Assembly (NCBI GenBank): GCA_034509425.1
Contig: JAVTVJ010001779.1
Location: 1-64,000 of the forward strand
DNA: 64,000 nt
Source of the DNA: Eopsaltria australis
Lineage: Eukaryota > Chordata > Aves > Passeriformes > Petroicidae
Reading direction: 5' to 3'
Position 1 is the stretch's first letter; the number at the start of each line of letters is the position of its first letter. Below, in pieces: positions 10,348-22,957 of this stretch. The notes under the pieces are model-generated. The model ran no database searches. It saw only the letters and a program-made list of their open reading frames with translations, and was not told the DNA's origin. The position numbers and the translations under genes were made by a program.

Positions 10348-10786
10348 TGATGCCTTACGAAAGGCTGACCTGAAACAGAAGCTGGACAGAGTTAAAAGAA
10401 TAACAGAAGTATTTATTAAAACAAGGTACACTTTGGGCCATGCAGGAGTCTCGCAGAGACTACACTCAAAATGGATGCCTAGCATGTGCTTTTTGGACAG
10501 ATATACCTTCGGTCCATCTGCATATCAGAAACCCATTGTCCAATTACAGCTTCAGGTCCTGAAGTCCCATCCCTAGTTTGTCCCCTTCTTCTCTCCGCTG
10601 CTGTCCATGGTTGTTTACATTTTGGGCTTTTGGAGAAACAGTATGTCCTTGAAACTCAGGCTTAGAGAGAAATTGTTTTGTCTGAATAACAGTAACAGAA
10701 CACTAGCTGACAATTTATGGAGTCTTAGAGTCATACACTAGAGCAGTCTTGATCTAGTAAATAAAAAGTTAAAACCTAAGGCATCA
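10348..10786 (-). repeat. 5' LTR of the gammaretrovirus-like provirus
   Basis: It is 439 bp with TGATGCC/GGCATCA inverted ends. AATAAA on the minus strand reads as TTTATT at 10412-10417, about 65 bp before the LTR 3' end. It carries the undamaged version of the site that LTR family C hit in the sister LTR (near 10500). The outer flank TTGT (10787-10790) is the TSD. Confidence 0.93.
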
Positions 10787-10790
10787 TTGT

Positions 10791-11815
10791 AGCACACCAA
10801 AATAAGCACTAGCTTTGAGATATGGTATCATCCATTTAAAATATTGTCTGATTCTTCTATTTTATGATACTCTGGATGGTTGATTTTTTTTCCAACAATA
10901 TGTATCCCTCTGTGTATCAGACATAAAAGATAAAAGCAAGGATAAAAGATGAAAGCAGTAGTCAATATAGGTAATTTACAGGCAAGTTTCCCATTAGGCT
11001 AAGCTACATCCTGCAAAACAATAAAATGTCAATCATTTTGTTCTTTATGTCAAGATTTATATTAGCTTTATAATTAGGACTTTGAGGAGACTAAATAGAT
11101 TTTTTTTTCTAGAACTACATGCTTTTTCAACAAACTTTCTCAGAGATGTTCTAATGTGAAGTGAACCATGACAACTTACAGTGAACCTCTCACACACTGG
11201 AAATCCCATAAATATTGAAGGACACACTTCCATTTACACAGTCCCACATTTAAAAAGATATGTAAACTCCAAAAATATTAATCTCAATAAGGAATTAGTC
11301 AGAAATCCTGTTGTTTATGTAAGAGCATATGCCTTTAATGTGATTTCAGGATTATTTTTAGGCAGGATCGTTACATTCTCAGAAATAACTGGTGGTTGAT
11401 GTGACGTTCTGTAGTCATATTAGGTAAGAAAGGTGAAAGAGGCAGAATTTCTCACAAGTCAAAAAGAGTAAAATATTCAGGTGTCCTAAGAGAGTTAAAA
11501 ATCTAATTTATATTTTTAGAAATACTTGAAAAAACTGTGGGATCAGATTTGTAATTATGCCATGGTAAATTGACAAATAATTACGTGTCATAAGAGCCTG
11601 GGTAATCTCTTCCTTTGCGGCTTTCGTTAACACACTTACTTTGGGTCTTCAGCCGGCTGAGATTTTCACTAATAGAAGAAAAGTTAATACAATGGGATTT
11701 CTGAGTCCCAAGTCTTATTGCAAGCCTCTCCCCACCATTTATGTCATATTTGGAAATAGGATCCAGGCTCCTAACTCTGTTAGTAACATTTAAGAATGTT
11801 GCTGTTTTGTTTGTT
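10791..11815. other. Unique AT-rich DNA, no gene seen
   Basis: The stretch holds short homopolymer runs only. I find no coding exon, RNA gene or repeat I can name. Confidence 0.55.
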
Positions 11816-12576
11816 TGTTGCGGGTTATTTGTTGTTTGTAGAGTTTGCAGGTCGGTTTCAGATGGCCGGGACAGACGAGAGATCTCTGAAGTCGGGTTGT
11901 AGAGCATGAGGTTTATTGTAAAAGAACGTTAGTGTAAGAGACCTGCTGAGAGCTGCCAGACGCAGCCCGGAGCAGGTCAGAGAGACAAAAGAAGAGCTAA
12001 GAGCGAGGATCTAAGAGAGTTGAGAGCGAAGGTCTAAGAGAGCAGTTAAGAGAGAGGATTTAAGGAAGTTAAAAGAAGAGAGCTAAGAGAGCTAAGAGTG
12101 AAGATCTAAGAGAGCAGTTAAGAGAGAGGATTTAAGGAAGTTAAAAGAAGAGAGCTAAGAGGGCGAGCTTGTCGCTTACAATACAATAAATCATCTTCTG
12201 TGTTGAATATTCTAATTTTCATTAACCAATCTAGAACAAACTACAAATCTTATAACATTTGCATACAGCCTATGAGAACTATTGCATTACCATACAGTGT
12301 TATATTTTAAACCCTAAAAACTGCTTTTTGGACCCTCTGCCAGGTTGGTAGGGTCTGCTCTGACCCTTGGACCTGTCTGCAAGCAGAGGGTATTGTTTAA
12401 TCAAAGGGGGATTTACCTGCAGGCAGCCATGCCATTGTTTTCTAGTCGTTCAGTAACTGGGGTTTGGTATCTCAAAGCTTGTCTTCATTTCAATCTCGCT
12501 TATAGTTTCTACATTCTCAGCATCTTTTGCTAGGTAATCATATTTATAAGGCTTTCTTATTTCATCTTCCCCAACA
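11816..12576 (-). mobile_element. Probable solo LTR with internal 72-bp tandem repeat, ends approximate
   Basis: Read on the minus strand it would start TGTTGGGGAAGATG (12576) and end near CCCGCAACA (11816). A poly(A) signal AATAAA with a downstream CT-rich stretch is near 11912-11917. Purine-rich DNA at about 11985-12165 contains a 72-bp unit present almost twice (from 12033 and from 12105), itself built of CTAAGAG-type repeats. I could not match a TSD, so the ends are inferred from TG...CA only. Confidence 0.55.
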
Positions 12577-15500
12577 GTTGTTGGTTTGGGTTTTTTTACT
12601 ACCTGCTACAACCTTCCTTCATATACTCTCTACCCTGACTTGTTTACATTGGGATAAAATGAGATCCAAAAGATGCTGTTATTATCCCTTTTACATTTTC
12701 TCTTCCTTAGTTTATTCTTTTTCATTATTCTCAAATATACCACTTAGAAATATTTTCTTTTGTGAGCACATGTAAGAGCACACACAAACCACACTACAGG
12801 TTTACAAATGGGTTGAAATACCTGTTATCCAGACAAAATCATTAAATAAATCCATCTGGGGTACTCTTTCTTGTTTTTTTTCCACAGCATTACCCTGTCA
12901 GCAATGACTTAAAGCTACAAATTAACATTTAGTGTAATAATCAATAGAAATTTTTTTATTTCTTCTTCCTTTATTTTTTTTCCATTATAATTTTACAGCT
13001 CATCTTTCCTGGCCTCCTGTTCCAAAAGAGAGCTTGCAACTGCTGTGCCTAGCCAGCAAGTCATGCTATTGAATGTCTGTGGAGTGCATCAGCACAAAAT
13101 ATAAATTCAAGATTAGGTAAGAAAGCCTCAGTTTTCTATTCACTCCAGTTTTCATCACTTTCAGAAAGTGTACTAGGCAAATCCCTTTTTATAGCCCAGG
13201 GTTTTGTTCAGTTTTTCCATTATTACTCAGAGTATGATGATCTGTTCTGTCTACTGAATGTCAGTTCCCTATTCAGGGGCATAGAACGTTCAAATTTGTG
13301 TTGCAGACCAAACAGAAGTAAATCAATTAAGGAAGAAAATAGGGGGGGGGGGGGGCACAATCAGTATAAAAATCTAGCCACAATACTAATTTCCTCCAAT
13401 TGAGAATTTTGCGCTCAGAAACGTTGTGGCCACATTTACATAGACCTCTAAACTACTTATTCCAACAGTTGGTACTGCAGAATTACTTTTTCTTCTAACT
13501 TCCCAAGAAAGAGATCCTCTGTATCAAAGATTATTTTATTTATTTCACAAGAAATCTCCTGCTGTGCTAGTTGAAGACATTGCCCCAATCCAACAGGACC
13601 CTAAGTGAATTCAGAGTAAAGGATACAACTGAAGAGATTGTTTTATAAGGTCTAGCAGGCACATGAATCATTTAGATTATATACAGGTGGAATTGCATAA
13701 CCACCTCCAGTAAATTTTCCCTTTTTCTTCTAAGCTACTAAGCTTTTGCTACCACATGCTGTGATTGTATAAGAAGTCTTCCACTTTCCCACTTCCCTAA
13801 ATGTTTCCCATTTTGGCAATGGATAGAGTGAGCACTTAAAGGGGCATGTAATTATATCTGTAGTGAAGAAGACAGAAATATTGGACTTGATTTACTGTGA
13901 CTTCTCATTTACTTTAGAATTAAACAGGATTTAGTCAGCAAAGCATTAGGCAAAACTGAAATCTGCACTGAAGAGTACCTTTTTCTGTGTCTTTAGTAAC
14001 CTAATATATGTGGAAAATTGAAAAAGTGGATGTTTGTTAAAATTTAGAAAAAAACTTGGAAAATTATTTAGTGTGTCTCTTACAGCAACAAGATCTGAAG
14101 CCGTTTTTTACTATGTAATTTATCTAAAAATATAATTTTGCTTTTTTTAAAAAATTTCCTTTTTGGATACTTATTCACTACTTTCTTAATTTGGGACCTG
14201 ACTATGGGAGTATCATGAACCAGAGTGGAATAAACCAGACAAGTGAATTCTAATACCCTGCCCTGTGGGTTTCTTCAGTGAGGCACAGTAATGAGAGTGG
14301 ATCACACTGTGCTGACACCCTGAAATAATTGGCATTCATCACTTAGAGCATACTTTGATTCATCACTTAGAGCATACTTTGATCACAAAGTAACATGAAT
14401 TTATTTAGAGGTCCAAATTATATAGACTCTACTGTCCCCACACTATTTTCAAGGAGAGACCATGTCTTGACCCAGAGAAACTATTTGACCTACATTTGGA
14501 GTAGCATTCATTAAGTCACTTCAAAATCAAATGAATTATTTGTTTCAGATCGTGGTTGTGCAAAAGCTGCCGGCTTTCTGGGACAGGCCAGGCTTACCAG
14601 TGTTCTTTTAACATAATACTTTTACCAGGATATTTGGATGTCCTGGAGACCACAGAAAGGAAATATATTGTCTGGAAGCCTTTATGTTCACATCTCTTTA
14701 AGAGCTGTGTGGATAGGCACGGAAATTCCTATTCCTTGCTTATTTGCTATCATTCCCTAACTTGCATGTACAATATGGTGCTCCATGCCTCCTTTTTCTC
14801 CCAGACAATTTGGATTACATTCTTCTTCAATGTATTTGCTATTAACATCACTCACCATTGTGGCCAACACCTGGAATCGGCAAAGCCCTTTGATCAGTGA
14901 TGTTTTCAGTGTTAACATTTCCTAATCACATTTCATTTGTTCCTGTTTTCAACCAACTTTATTTCATATCTATCCATTAATCTAAGACCAAGGCATCTTG
15001 GGAGTGGAGAAGGGATTCCCTTAAATCACGCCCAAAAATATTGTTACTTTGCTCCTTTCCAACCATAAAGCTGCTAAATTTGTTTTCAAGAAAGTTGCTT
15101 AGATGGATCTGGATGGAGGAGGCTTGATTTATACAGATGGCAGTGAACCTGTGGGTATAGCAGCCTGCATTCCTCATGGTCATTTTACCTGCTCTACTGG
15201 TGATATGCCAGAAATTATTTTCCTCTGCATTTTCACTTTATTTAAGAAAGGATTTAAAAAGTGTAGTGTATGTGAGTCTGTATGTTCTGGGGGTTGAGGT
15301 GAATGCAGCACACAATTGTGTTCCAATAAACCAAAATGTCTGGAAGATTAAATATAGCCATACCAGCTTTGACACTGGTTTTTTCTAGATGTTATGCTTC
15401 ATTTCATCTCTATTATATTCACCTCTTTATTCACATAAATGTTATATTTATCTGTCCCTGAGAGCAATTCAGACAGATTTCTTAATCACTCAGAAGTTCA

Positions 15501-18500
15501 AAAATATTATTGATCTCATATAAAAACTCTCCTGAGGCACTGCATAAAACAACCTTCTAAAGGAGGAGATATATAATATTCTTCATGGTGGATGGCTGGT
15601 GCTTTGTGGACTTGAGTACATACAAAATATTTAGGAGGGGGATGAATACCTTTCAAAGCAAGTCACCTTCTGGAGAAATTATGAGACAACAAATTCTTTA
15701 GCAGAGTCATTAAACATTTATTGGCTTTGGCTCGCAGCATCCATACAAATGCTGCTTTTGGTTTCCTTTCCTGTAACATTTGCACCCAGCCTTGTTTTGT
15801 TCAATAGAAGCTCAGAATTTGATCAAATTTATACAAAATGCAGGTTAACCTCATTTGGCTTTGAATTTAGCTACTTTCTGCATCTGGTGCATTACAAGAT
15901 GAATATACAAAGCAGTTCTTGCTGTTAAAAATTAAAATAAGATATACTCAAATGTTTTGAATGTAAATGGCTTTTATAATATTCCTTCAACTCTCCTTTC
16001 AGTGAATTTATGCTAATTATTTTTTTCTACAAAACCTCTGCCTTACTGAATGAGAACAGATGGAAATAATAATGTCTTCTCTCCTGTCTTAGGGACCTCT
16101 TTTAGGAGGTGATAGGTTATCTATAAGAAATGCACAATACTTTTCAGTGCATATAAATCAGTTTAGAAATAAATATCTAATTTTAAAACTCTTAGATCAA
16201 AGCAGACAACGGTTATGCTAAGGATGCTTTCACAACTTTAAAAAAAGTCTAAATACTTTGCTAAGGGCCTTACAAAGCATGCTCAACGTGTCTACTGAAT
16301 GTGAATTTATACAATGGATTAAAGCATAGTTTAAAACACAAATATCCTTCTGATATTTTAATGGCTCTTGTTAAAAGATATTTTCCTACATCATAGCACT
16401 TGATCTGGTTTATTTAGATCAGATAAATTATTATTGTAAGTTCAATTCACTTTTATAAATTGAAAATGCTTGCATGTTTTTAATAAAGTTAAATTAGTAA
16501 GGTAAAGTTGGAGCTGAACAAATAATTCATAACTGTTAATTTATTTGACAGATTTTGCTTTTTTTTTTTGTTTGAGGATTATCTCCTCACAGCTAATATA
16601 AAGCGCACATCTTCCATGAATAATTATTGAACTACAGATAAGCCGAGAGCAGTTTTTCAGAACCTTTCATATTTAAAATTCATCATGTGTTGCTTAATTT
16701 TGATTACACATTTGGATTACCTGCTACTGTCTTTGGGACATGCATTGCAAAAGCATTGTTTTGGCTATAACTAAATCATAAATCTAATGTCAAAGGAACA
16801 AGAGCAGAAATGCACTTTGCCTGCTTATGCTGCTCTAGTCTCGACTGAGTGGTGACAGTCATGTTAATGTGACTGCATACAAGGCAACATGAAAAAAAAT
16901 TAAATCTTTTTCAGATTATTATAAAGTAGCTGTGATTAGCTATCGTCCTTATTTGAAATTTACTTTTCACTCCATACCAATAACAAGATTTTTTAAAAAA
17001 TGCTCCTATTGAAGCAACCATGAAAGCAATAGACTTTTATAGAATTAAGGTTTTGGGAACTGTTAAAGCTGACAATTTTTTCTTCATGAGTTACTTATTT
17101 TTCTATACGGTTGCAATCACACCTTCCTAAATAGAATATTTTCTGTAACATCATGACCAAACTTTGCTATTGTTCTTTTTGTTCCAATTTAATACGTTTT
17201 TAAGCATTTTAGACCTTAATGTTTTGAGCCCCAGATCAACACCAGCAGAGAGATTTGGTTTTCTTTGTGGCAAACCACACCAGGATGACTGATCTCAAGG
17301 AGTAACAGCCATTGTGTTTTTGCTGGGATAGTTTTCAGCTGGATCTGTTCCCTGAATAATTCACTGGATAGACAGTGAAATGGTTGTTGCAGTACAGAAA
17401 GCAGAAAAAGCAGGGGTGGGAGCGAAAGATGAGGCAGACTGCTTGTTTTATTTAACAGCACTGCTTCACACCACTTGTTCTCTGGGCCTCAGTATCAAGT
17501 CAAGAATGTTTCCTTTTCTAGCAAATGGATTTTACTTACAGTATGATTTATATTTTGTAAGTCTTCACTTGGACTTTATAAGAGAAAACAAAACCATTCT
17601 AAATGACCTGAGTACCCAGCCATTGAAAATTAGAGCAGAATAAGTCATCCCGTAATTATTAATCAGTTTAGCCTCCTCTATATGAAACTGAAAGCTCAGT
17701 GACTTCTGAGATGCCAACTGTCGCTTTTGAAGCTTATGTTTGTAAAATAGTAATACCTTCACTTCCTGCACCTTTTGGCCTAGTTGCAAGAGATCCGCCT
17801 TTGGAGCTCCTAATAGTGTAGAAACAAAGGCTGTGACACACATTTGCAGCTGTAGTAACTTGCATATCCAAAGGATTTTGTAGGTGGAAACAAAAACATA
17901 AAGGAGTTGGTGTCTCTGTGACTGCCAGCGTTCCCAGGGGTCATGTTCAGTGGTTAATGAGGTATTTTGTTGCCAGTGGCTCCAGTGAGAATCTAGTCTA
18001 TAAAAGATGCATTAGCAACAATAATGAATTATAAATTACAATTAATTTTCCACTTTTGTTTGATTTTATTTTAGAGCAATTTTAAGTTGGTGTCTCTTTA
18101 TATTTCAAGCCAATTACTGACTAACACATTGCTTTAATTGCAGCATTTTGGAAGCAGCTGAAAGGAATCCAAGCATAATAGCTTAAGTCATTGTTTTGTT
18201 TAAAATAATCCTGACATCATGAAATTTGGTCTCAAAAGAGTAATGTTGAAATTAATGAAGAATTAGAAAGGGTGAGTATCTTGTGAAACTAGAAATGTTA
18301 TGCAGGTTGTTATGCAGTGGACAGAGTTTGTCTGGTTACACATTAGAAGACCAATGAATACTCAACTCCCTTATTTGTCAAAAAGCAAAGAAAGACTTGG
18401 GAGATGTACTTAAACAATTGATTTTTTGATAGGTAAAATTAAGTTTAATTCAGCATATCTGATGTTAATTATTTCTGAGTACAAAATACAAACCTTATAA

Positions 18501-20762
18501 AAATGTTCTTTTAATTTACTAACAGGTTCTACTTGAGCTTTTTAAATCTTAAATGTGATGATATTTTGATGATATTTTTATTGCTATTTCTTCCCAGTTT
18601 ATCTTTTTCTGTATATTTCTCATATCATTCTTCTAGAATCTATATAAAACTAGTTAAATTTCTTAAAAGTAAATAAATTTAAAGTTGTATATATTGTATC
18701 TAAAATATTTCAAGTGGAAAATTCTGGATTTATGCCTTATGTCTGCTCAAATTGATAGAGAAAGAGCAGAGTTAATTTATGGGTTGTGTATTCATTCTGA
18801 GCAAATACATGAATGCAGATATAGTGCCCAGACAAGGGTCTTTACAGTCAGTTTCCTGTCTCTTTGTCCAACCAAATAAGCAGGTAACTTCCTCCAAAAG
18901 AGAACTTGAAAAAAATGAATGCAAATTCAATGACAAGGGGAAAATTTCACCTGAAGGAGATGAAAAAGTAGGGAGATAGACTCCAAATTCCTCTGTTCAA
19001 ATCAGGTGCTTAGCAACAGAATAGTATCTTCATTGGAGTGAAAGAACATAGGTTTTAATTATTTTAGATTGATTTTCCTTCCAGGAGAGTCTAAGCCCTG
19101 TTTTAGCAAAAATAAATCTCAGGACCTTCTTCTCACCTTATGAAACTCTTGGGGTTTGGGCTTATCCAGATACCTTTTGGGAGTCCTAATTGCTGTCAGT
19201 GAGTCACAAAGCTTGTTGAAGCTAATGGATTTGTCAAACAGTTTCAGGCTGAATGAAAGGAACATTTAAGTCTTCTTATGTATCAAAGATAGCTGGAAGC
19301 AATAAAATAATCATCCAAGGCAAATAGCAGATCAGAGTTAGTTTGAACACAGGCTTTGGACATATGAATTGATTAATTTATGTCAGTTCTCTGCCTTGCA
19401 GACTGTGAAGCAAAGAAATTATCTTTTATTTCAGTCGCAATTGAGTAAAGAGTAATTGGGTTCCTATTCCTGTTGTATATAAACAAACATACACATGCAG
19501 GGAATACATCTTTGGTATGTAACACAGTCATTCTCCCAGCAGAAGCAATCCTTGCTGCCAGCTGTTCAGACCAGCTTGGTAATCTATCTATAAAGCTGCA
19601 GCCAAATGCAGATTTTTCCTTGCCTGCTGACTTTTACTACTCACTTCTTTCTCCAAACCCCTTAATGGTAAACCTTTACCACTCTGCTAAGCTTCATTTT
19701 CCAAGATTGCTGCTTTCAAGGCCCTGCACGACTGCCTGAATAGATTTTAATAGACTCACTTAGGTAAGCAAGCATTGCTTATCTTGAGTTAAACTTGAAG
19801 AGTCTGGCCAGAAGAGGAGTTTGTTTTTTTCTACAGCCAATTTTGCTGTTGTGCATTAAGTAGTCTTCTCTGACCCCTTTTCATTAGCAGATCTATTTCT
19901 CCTGACAGATAGCTTTGAGTCTTTCCACAGCCTGAGTTAAGGGCAGACACAAGTATTCATTTCACTCACACATCAAGTTCCTAATACACAGGAACACACA
20001 ATTTGTAACCACAAAAGAGACAGTGACTGACATTCAATGCTCTGCTATATATGTATGCTTGTGTATTTACTTATTTATCAGTAATATCAATATCCTGCTC
20101 CTTCACAGTTTTGCTCCCTGGAACATAGCAGAAACTTGTGTATATGTAGTTTCAAGCTCCATCAGACAGAAAATTCAATATTCTAAAGGAAACATTGGTC
20201 CGTATTCTTTTTCTATTTCCTGGCATTGCTATAACTGTTGCAGAAATACAAGTAACTGGGCTGGAAAACTTTATGTTTATTGATTTGTTAAGGGAATCAC
20301 AGAATTTTACTTGGTCATGAGATTGTGCCCTTTGCAAACAGGATTTAGCATTGCAGTTATTCACTTCCCACTCTCATAGCTTCAAGATCTGTTCACACAT
20401 GCGACACCAAACCAGTGATTATATAACAAACATTTTGATTGGTTGGTTATTTTTAAAAATGAATTATATGAGTGAAAGTCTATATAATGAAAATATATAT
20501 ATTTCTTCAAAAACACTGTTTTAACTCTACAATTGCAGTTGGAATGGCTAAGATAAAAGACAGAAATATAATATTTCCTGAATTCATCAATTTCCTAAGG
20601 AGGAAGAGAATGATGAAAGACTACACTTATTTTCCATTCATTTCATACTGAAGAAACAGTGAAAATAAAATTATGATAATTTCCTTGAAGCATGCTAAAC
20701 ACTTGTTTCGATTGTGAAAATACCTCTATTACAAGGAAAAGCTCCTATATACAGGCAGAACA
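12577..20762. other. 8-kb AT-rich unique region, no gene; possible conserved noncoding blocks
   Basis: No coding exon or RNA gene is recognisable. A G14 run lies at 13342-13355 and a perfect 24-bp tandem duplication at 14334-14381. About 15,640-17,000 has the look of vertebrate conserved noncoding DNA: long balanced AT-rich sequence without repeats, with TAATTA and octamer-like TATGCTAAT motifs. Conservation cannot be tested from one sequence. Open frames here are short and without codon signal. Confidence 0.5.
14334..14381. repeat. 24-bp tandem duplication
   Basis: The unit ATTCATCACTTAGAGCATAC... (24 bp) occurs twice head to tail without differences (14334-14357 and 14358-14381), so it is a recent duplication. 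Confidence 0.95.
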
Positions 20763-20940
20763 AGGGACAATGGTTTTAAACTGAAAGAGGCTCTATTCCA
20801 GTAGCTCTAGTTTGGACATACAAAATAATTATTACAGTGAGGGTTAGTGAGATGCTGGAATAGGTTGCTGAGAGATGTTGTGGGTGTCCCATCATTTGAA
20901 GTGTTCCAGAACATGTTGGGTGGGGCTTTGAACTGTAACT
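20763..20940 (+). mobile_element. CR1 LINE 3'-region fragment, sense
   Basis: The text GTTTTAAACTGAAAGAGG..., then CTGGAATAGGTTGCTGAGAG..., GTTCCAGAACATGTTGGGTG and GGGGCTTTGAAC follows the order of the C-terminal/3' part of the bird CR1 retrotransposon (reverse-transcriptase LINE). It lacks the terminal 8-bp repeat and is internally shortened, so it is an old 5'- and 3'-truncated copy. Confidence 0.8.
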
Positions 20941-21299
20941 TCCCATGTCCCTCTTGCTCAGCAGCATTTTACAATAGGAAAAGGGATTTTGGTAGTAAAA
21001 AGAGTAACAGGCAATTACTGAAATTCAGTTTTGAAGGTTCAAAGTAAACTGTAAAAAGTAGGATCACAACAGAGGTTGCAGGTAGATGTCAGAATTAGTA
21101 AAGGAAATCGTGAATATGGAAGCCATTACCACAAAACAACATACAGCAATGTAGTATTTTCTGTACTTTTAAACATGGCTGCATTTTGCTGGCTTTTTAT
21201 TTTGTTGTTGCTTCTTACTTAGCTATTTCTATACTATCAACTATGATGCAGCTTTGTTTCTAACCTGCACCCCACATGTGAATCATGCAGAGTATTATT
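20941..21299. other. Unique spacer, no gene seen
   Basis: AT-rich noncoding DNA between the CR1 fragment and the solo LTR. ATTATT at 21294-21299 is the LTR's left TSD. Confidence 0.6.
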
Positions 21300-21949
21300 T
21301 GTGGCGGTGCTTGAAGCCTCAAAAGCCTCGGTCCCCCCTGAGAAGCTGTGGAATAAAGGTGCCCAAGTTTAAAGTCTCCCCTGGGGAGAAGACACAAGTG
21401 GTTTTGCCCCGCAAGGGGGCTGAGTTTCTCAGGGGTGGTTCCCTTTTCCCCCATTAGTTTAAGCACCTGCCACTCTCCTGCCAATCCTTCTTGTGTTCTA
21501 GAAAGTTCTGTTCCATTCGGTAGTTGATTGTATCCCCCGGTTGTCTATCATCCCCTCTCCTCCCCCTCTCCTTCCTGGTTAGTCCTAGTCCCCTGGTCCC
21601 TCCCTTGTTCCTCCCTCCTGGTGTTTGATGGTTGGATGGTGCCCTCACAATAAAGTCTGTGCTCTGAGCTGTTCGGGGTCTTCTGATCCTAGACGCCCAG
21701 AGCACAGTTGGACCCACGCCTCTGTGTCTCTATTACTCTAGCCAGAAGATCCCTCCTGTACTCTCCGGCCTCTATAGAGATAGCTTGCTCTCTAAGAGCT
21801 ACCTGCAGCTGGGAACACACAGATTCCCGCGGCAGCGAACCGGTGCTCCGGCGGTCAGGGACGCTTGCTGCAGCCGCCGACGGGTCGCTAGCCAAAGACC
21901 CTGGGGGCTAGCTGTCCACGCCCAGACACCGGCGACCGCGGCAATTATT
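21294..21949 (+). mobile_element. Solo LTR, ERVK-like family F relative (with 6-bp TSD)
   Basis: LTR 21300-21943 (644 bp) starts TGTGGCGGTGCTTG and ends GACCGCGGCA, with perfect duplication ATTATT on both sides (21294-21299, 21944-21949). AATAAA is at about 21650. It shares the layout of the LTRs at 4825, 32920, 38649 and 43586: GGTGGTTCCCTTTTCC-type U3, CCCTCTCC-rich middle, poly(A) signal, then a U5 with dispersed CCAGAGAG-type words. Confidence 0.92.
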
Positions 21950-22373
21950 CAGACTAGTGTTGATATTCTGAGGAGAGACAGAGTACAGTCATGCAAATTC
22001 TCACAAAGACTAGGATATGATACAGCAGAAAACACTGAAAGAAACTGCTTGATTCAACCTAAAGATGTCTTCTACCTTTTAAGTTATATCCTAGATCAAT
22101 CCCCTTCTCATGCTTCAAAGGATGCGGTGGACATGATTACTTTCCACATGTTGCCTATAGCCGTATTTCCCTAAAGTCATCACAGAAATAACCACTTTTT
22201 AGAGGGTTTAGACCTAGTAATGGCTCTGGGTTTGAGTATTTTCTCATGTGATTTTTTTTCAACACTTACATGTTTCTCTGTCTTCTCTCTCCTTTCCTTG
22301 CACCATTTCGGTTGTTGGCCATTCAAAGAAAAAACTGTGGTCCAGACATTGTGTTTGAGCTCTGTATTGCAGT
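21950..22373. other. Unique spacer, no gene seen
   Basis: Noncoding DNA between two solo LTRs. No motif stands out. Confidence 0.55.
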
Positions 22374-22957
22374 TGTCATGGCAACGTCGGCCCCGGGCTC
22401 CCAGAAGGAAGGGTGGTGGGTGAAACCATCTCGTGGAAAGAATCCCCCGGGAGCCATCCCGACCTTGGTTTAGTCCATTTAGTTTAGGTTACGCCTCTGT
22501 TTGATAATTTGTTAGTTGTGTTGTCTGTCAAGTTCTGTATCCTCCCCTGTTTCTGGAAAGCTCTGTGCAGGTGCATCTCGGATTGGTCCCTGAACCTTTC
22601 TCCCTCCCTCCCTTACTCCCAGTTGGTTTGTGATTCCTCTCCCCGCCCCAACTCCTCCCCCTTGCTCTGCCGTGATTGGTTGCTTGAGTGGTTTATAAGT
22701 CTCTGCACAGCCTTGTCCGGCGCCATTGTGCTTGGGACGAGGATCAATAAACGTTCCTGTTGCCCAGCACAGTTGCCGCTCCTTATTGCCTTGATTTCGC
22801 AGCTACTGGTAGCAAGAACCCACGCTTGCGAACACCGACACCTCAGCACTTGGGATTAGCGTTGCTGCGGGCAGGGAAACCTTAGCCCTGGTGGCGCCCG
22901 GGTGGCTGAGGCAACCATCTAGCAGGTGGCCACAAGGCCGCGAAGCCACGAGGTACA
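22374..22957 (+). mobile_element. Solo LTR, ends approximate
   Basis: It starts TGTCATGGCAACG and shows promoter-like GATTGGT, TTTATAAGTC and then ATCAATAAACG in the order CCAAT box, TATA box, poly(A) signal within 130 bp (about 22670-22760). The composition is GC-rich against AT-rich flanks. The 3' end is set at GGTACA (22957) without a matching TSD. An AGCTCT repeat at 22358-22363 and 22970-22975 would imply other ends without terminal CA. Confidence 0.7.

Larger units (their letters stand above)
2619..10786 (-). mobile_element. Gammaretrovirus-like provirus, env-less and defective, minus strand
   Basis: The provirus is complete from LTR to LTR. The ends are TGATGCC...GGCATCA, flanked by a 4-bp duplication TTGT (2615-2618 and 10787-10790), the TSD length usual for gammaretroviruses. 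Order on the minus strand: 5' LTR, leader, gag, pro-pol, polypurine tract, 3' LTR. Gag and pol share one frame separated by a single TGA, capsid is followed by a single zinc knuckle, and integrase has an HX3H-CX2C domain and a C-terminal GPF-type domain; all fit gammaretroviruses. There is no room for env between integrase and the 3' LTR. The two LTRs differ at about 20 of 433 sites plus a 6-bp indel (about 5% by eye), so the insertion is not recent. Two solo LTRs are nested inside. Confidence 0.93.

Noticed and set aside
12001..12165. CRISPR-like or satellite array
   Set aside because: There are only about two 72-bp units with degenerate heptamers and no unique spacers. It is in a eukaryotic LTR.
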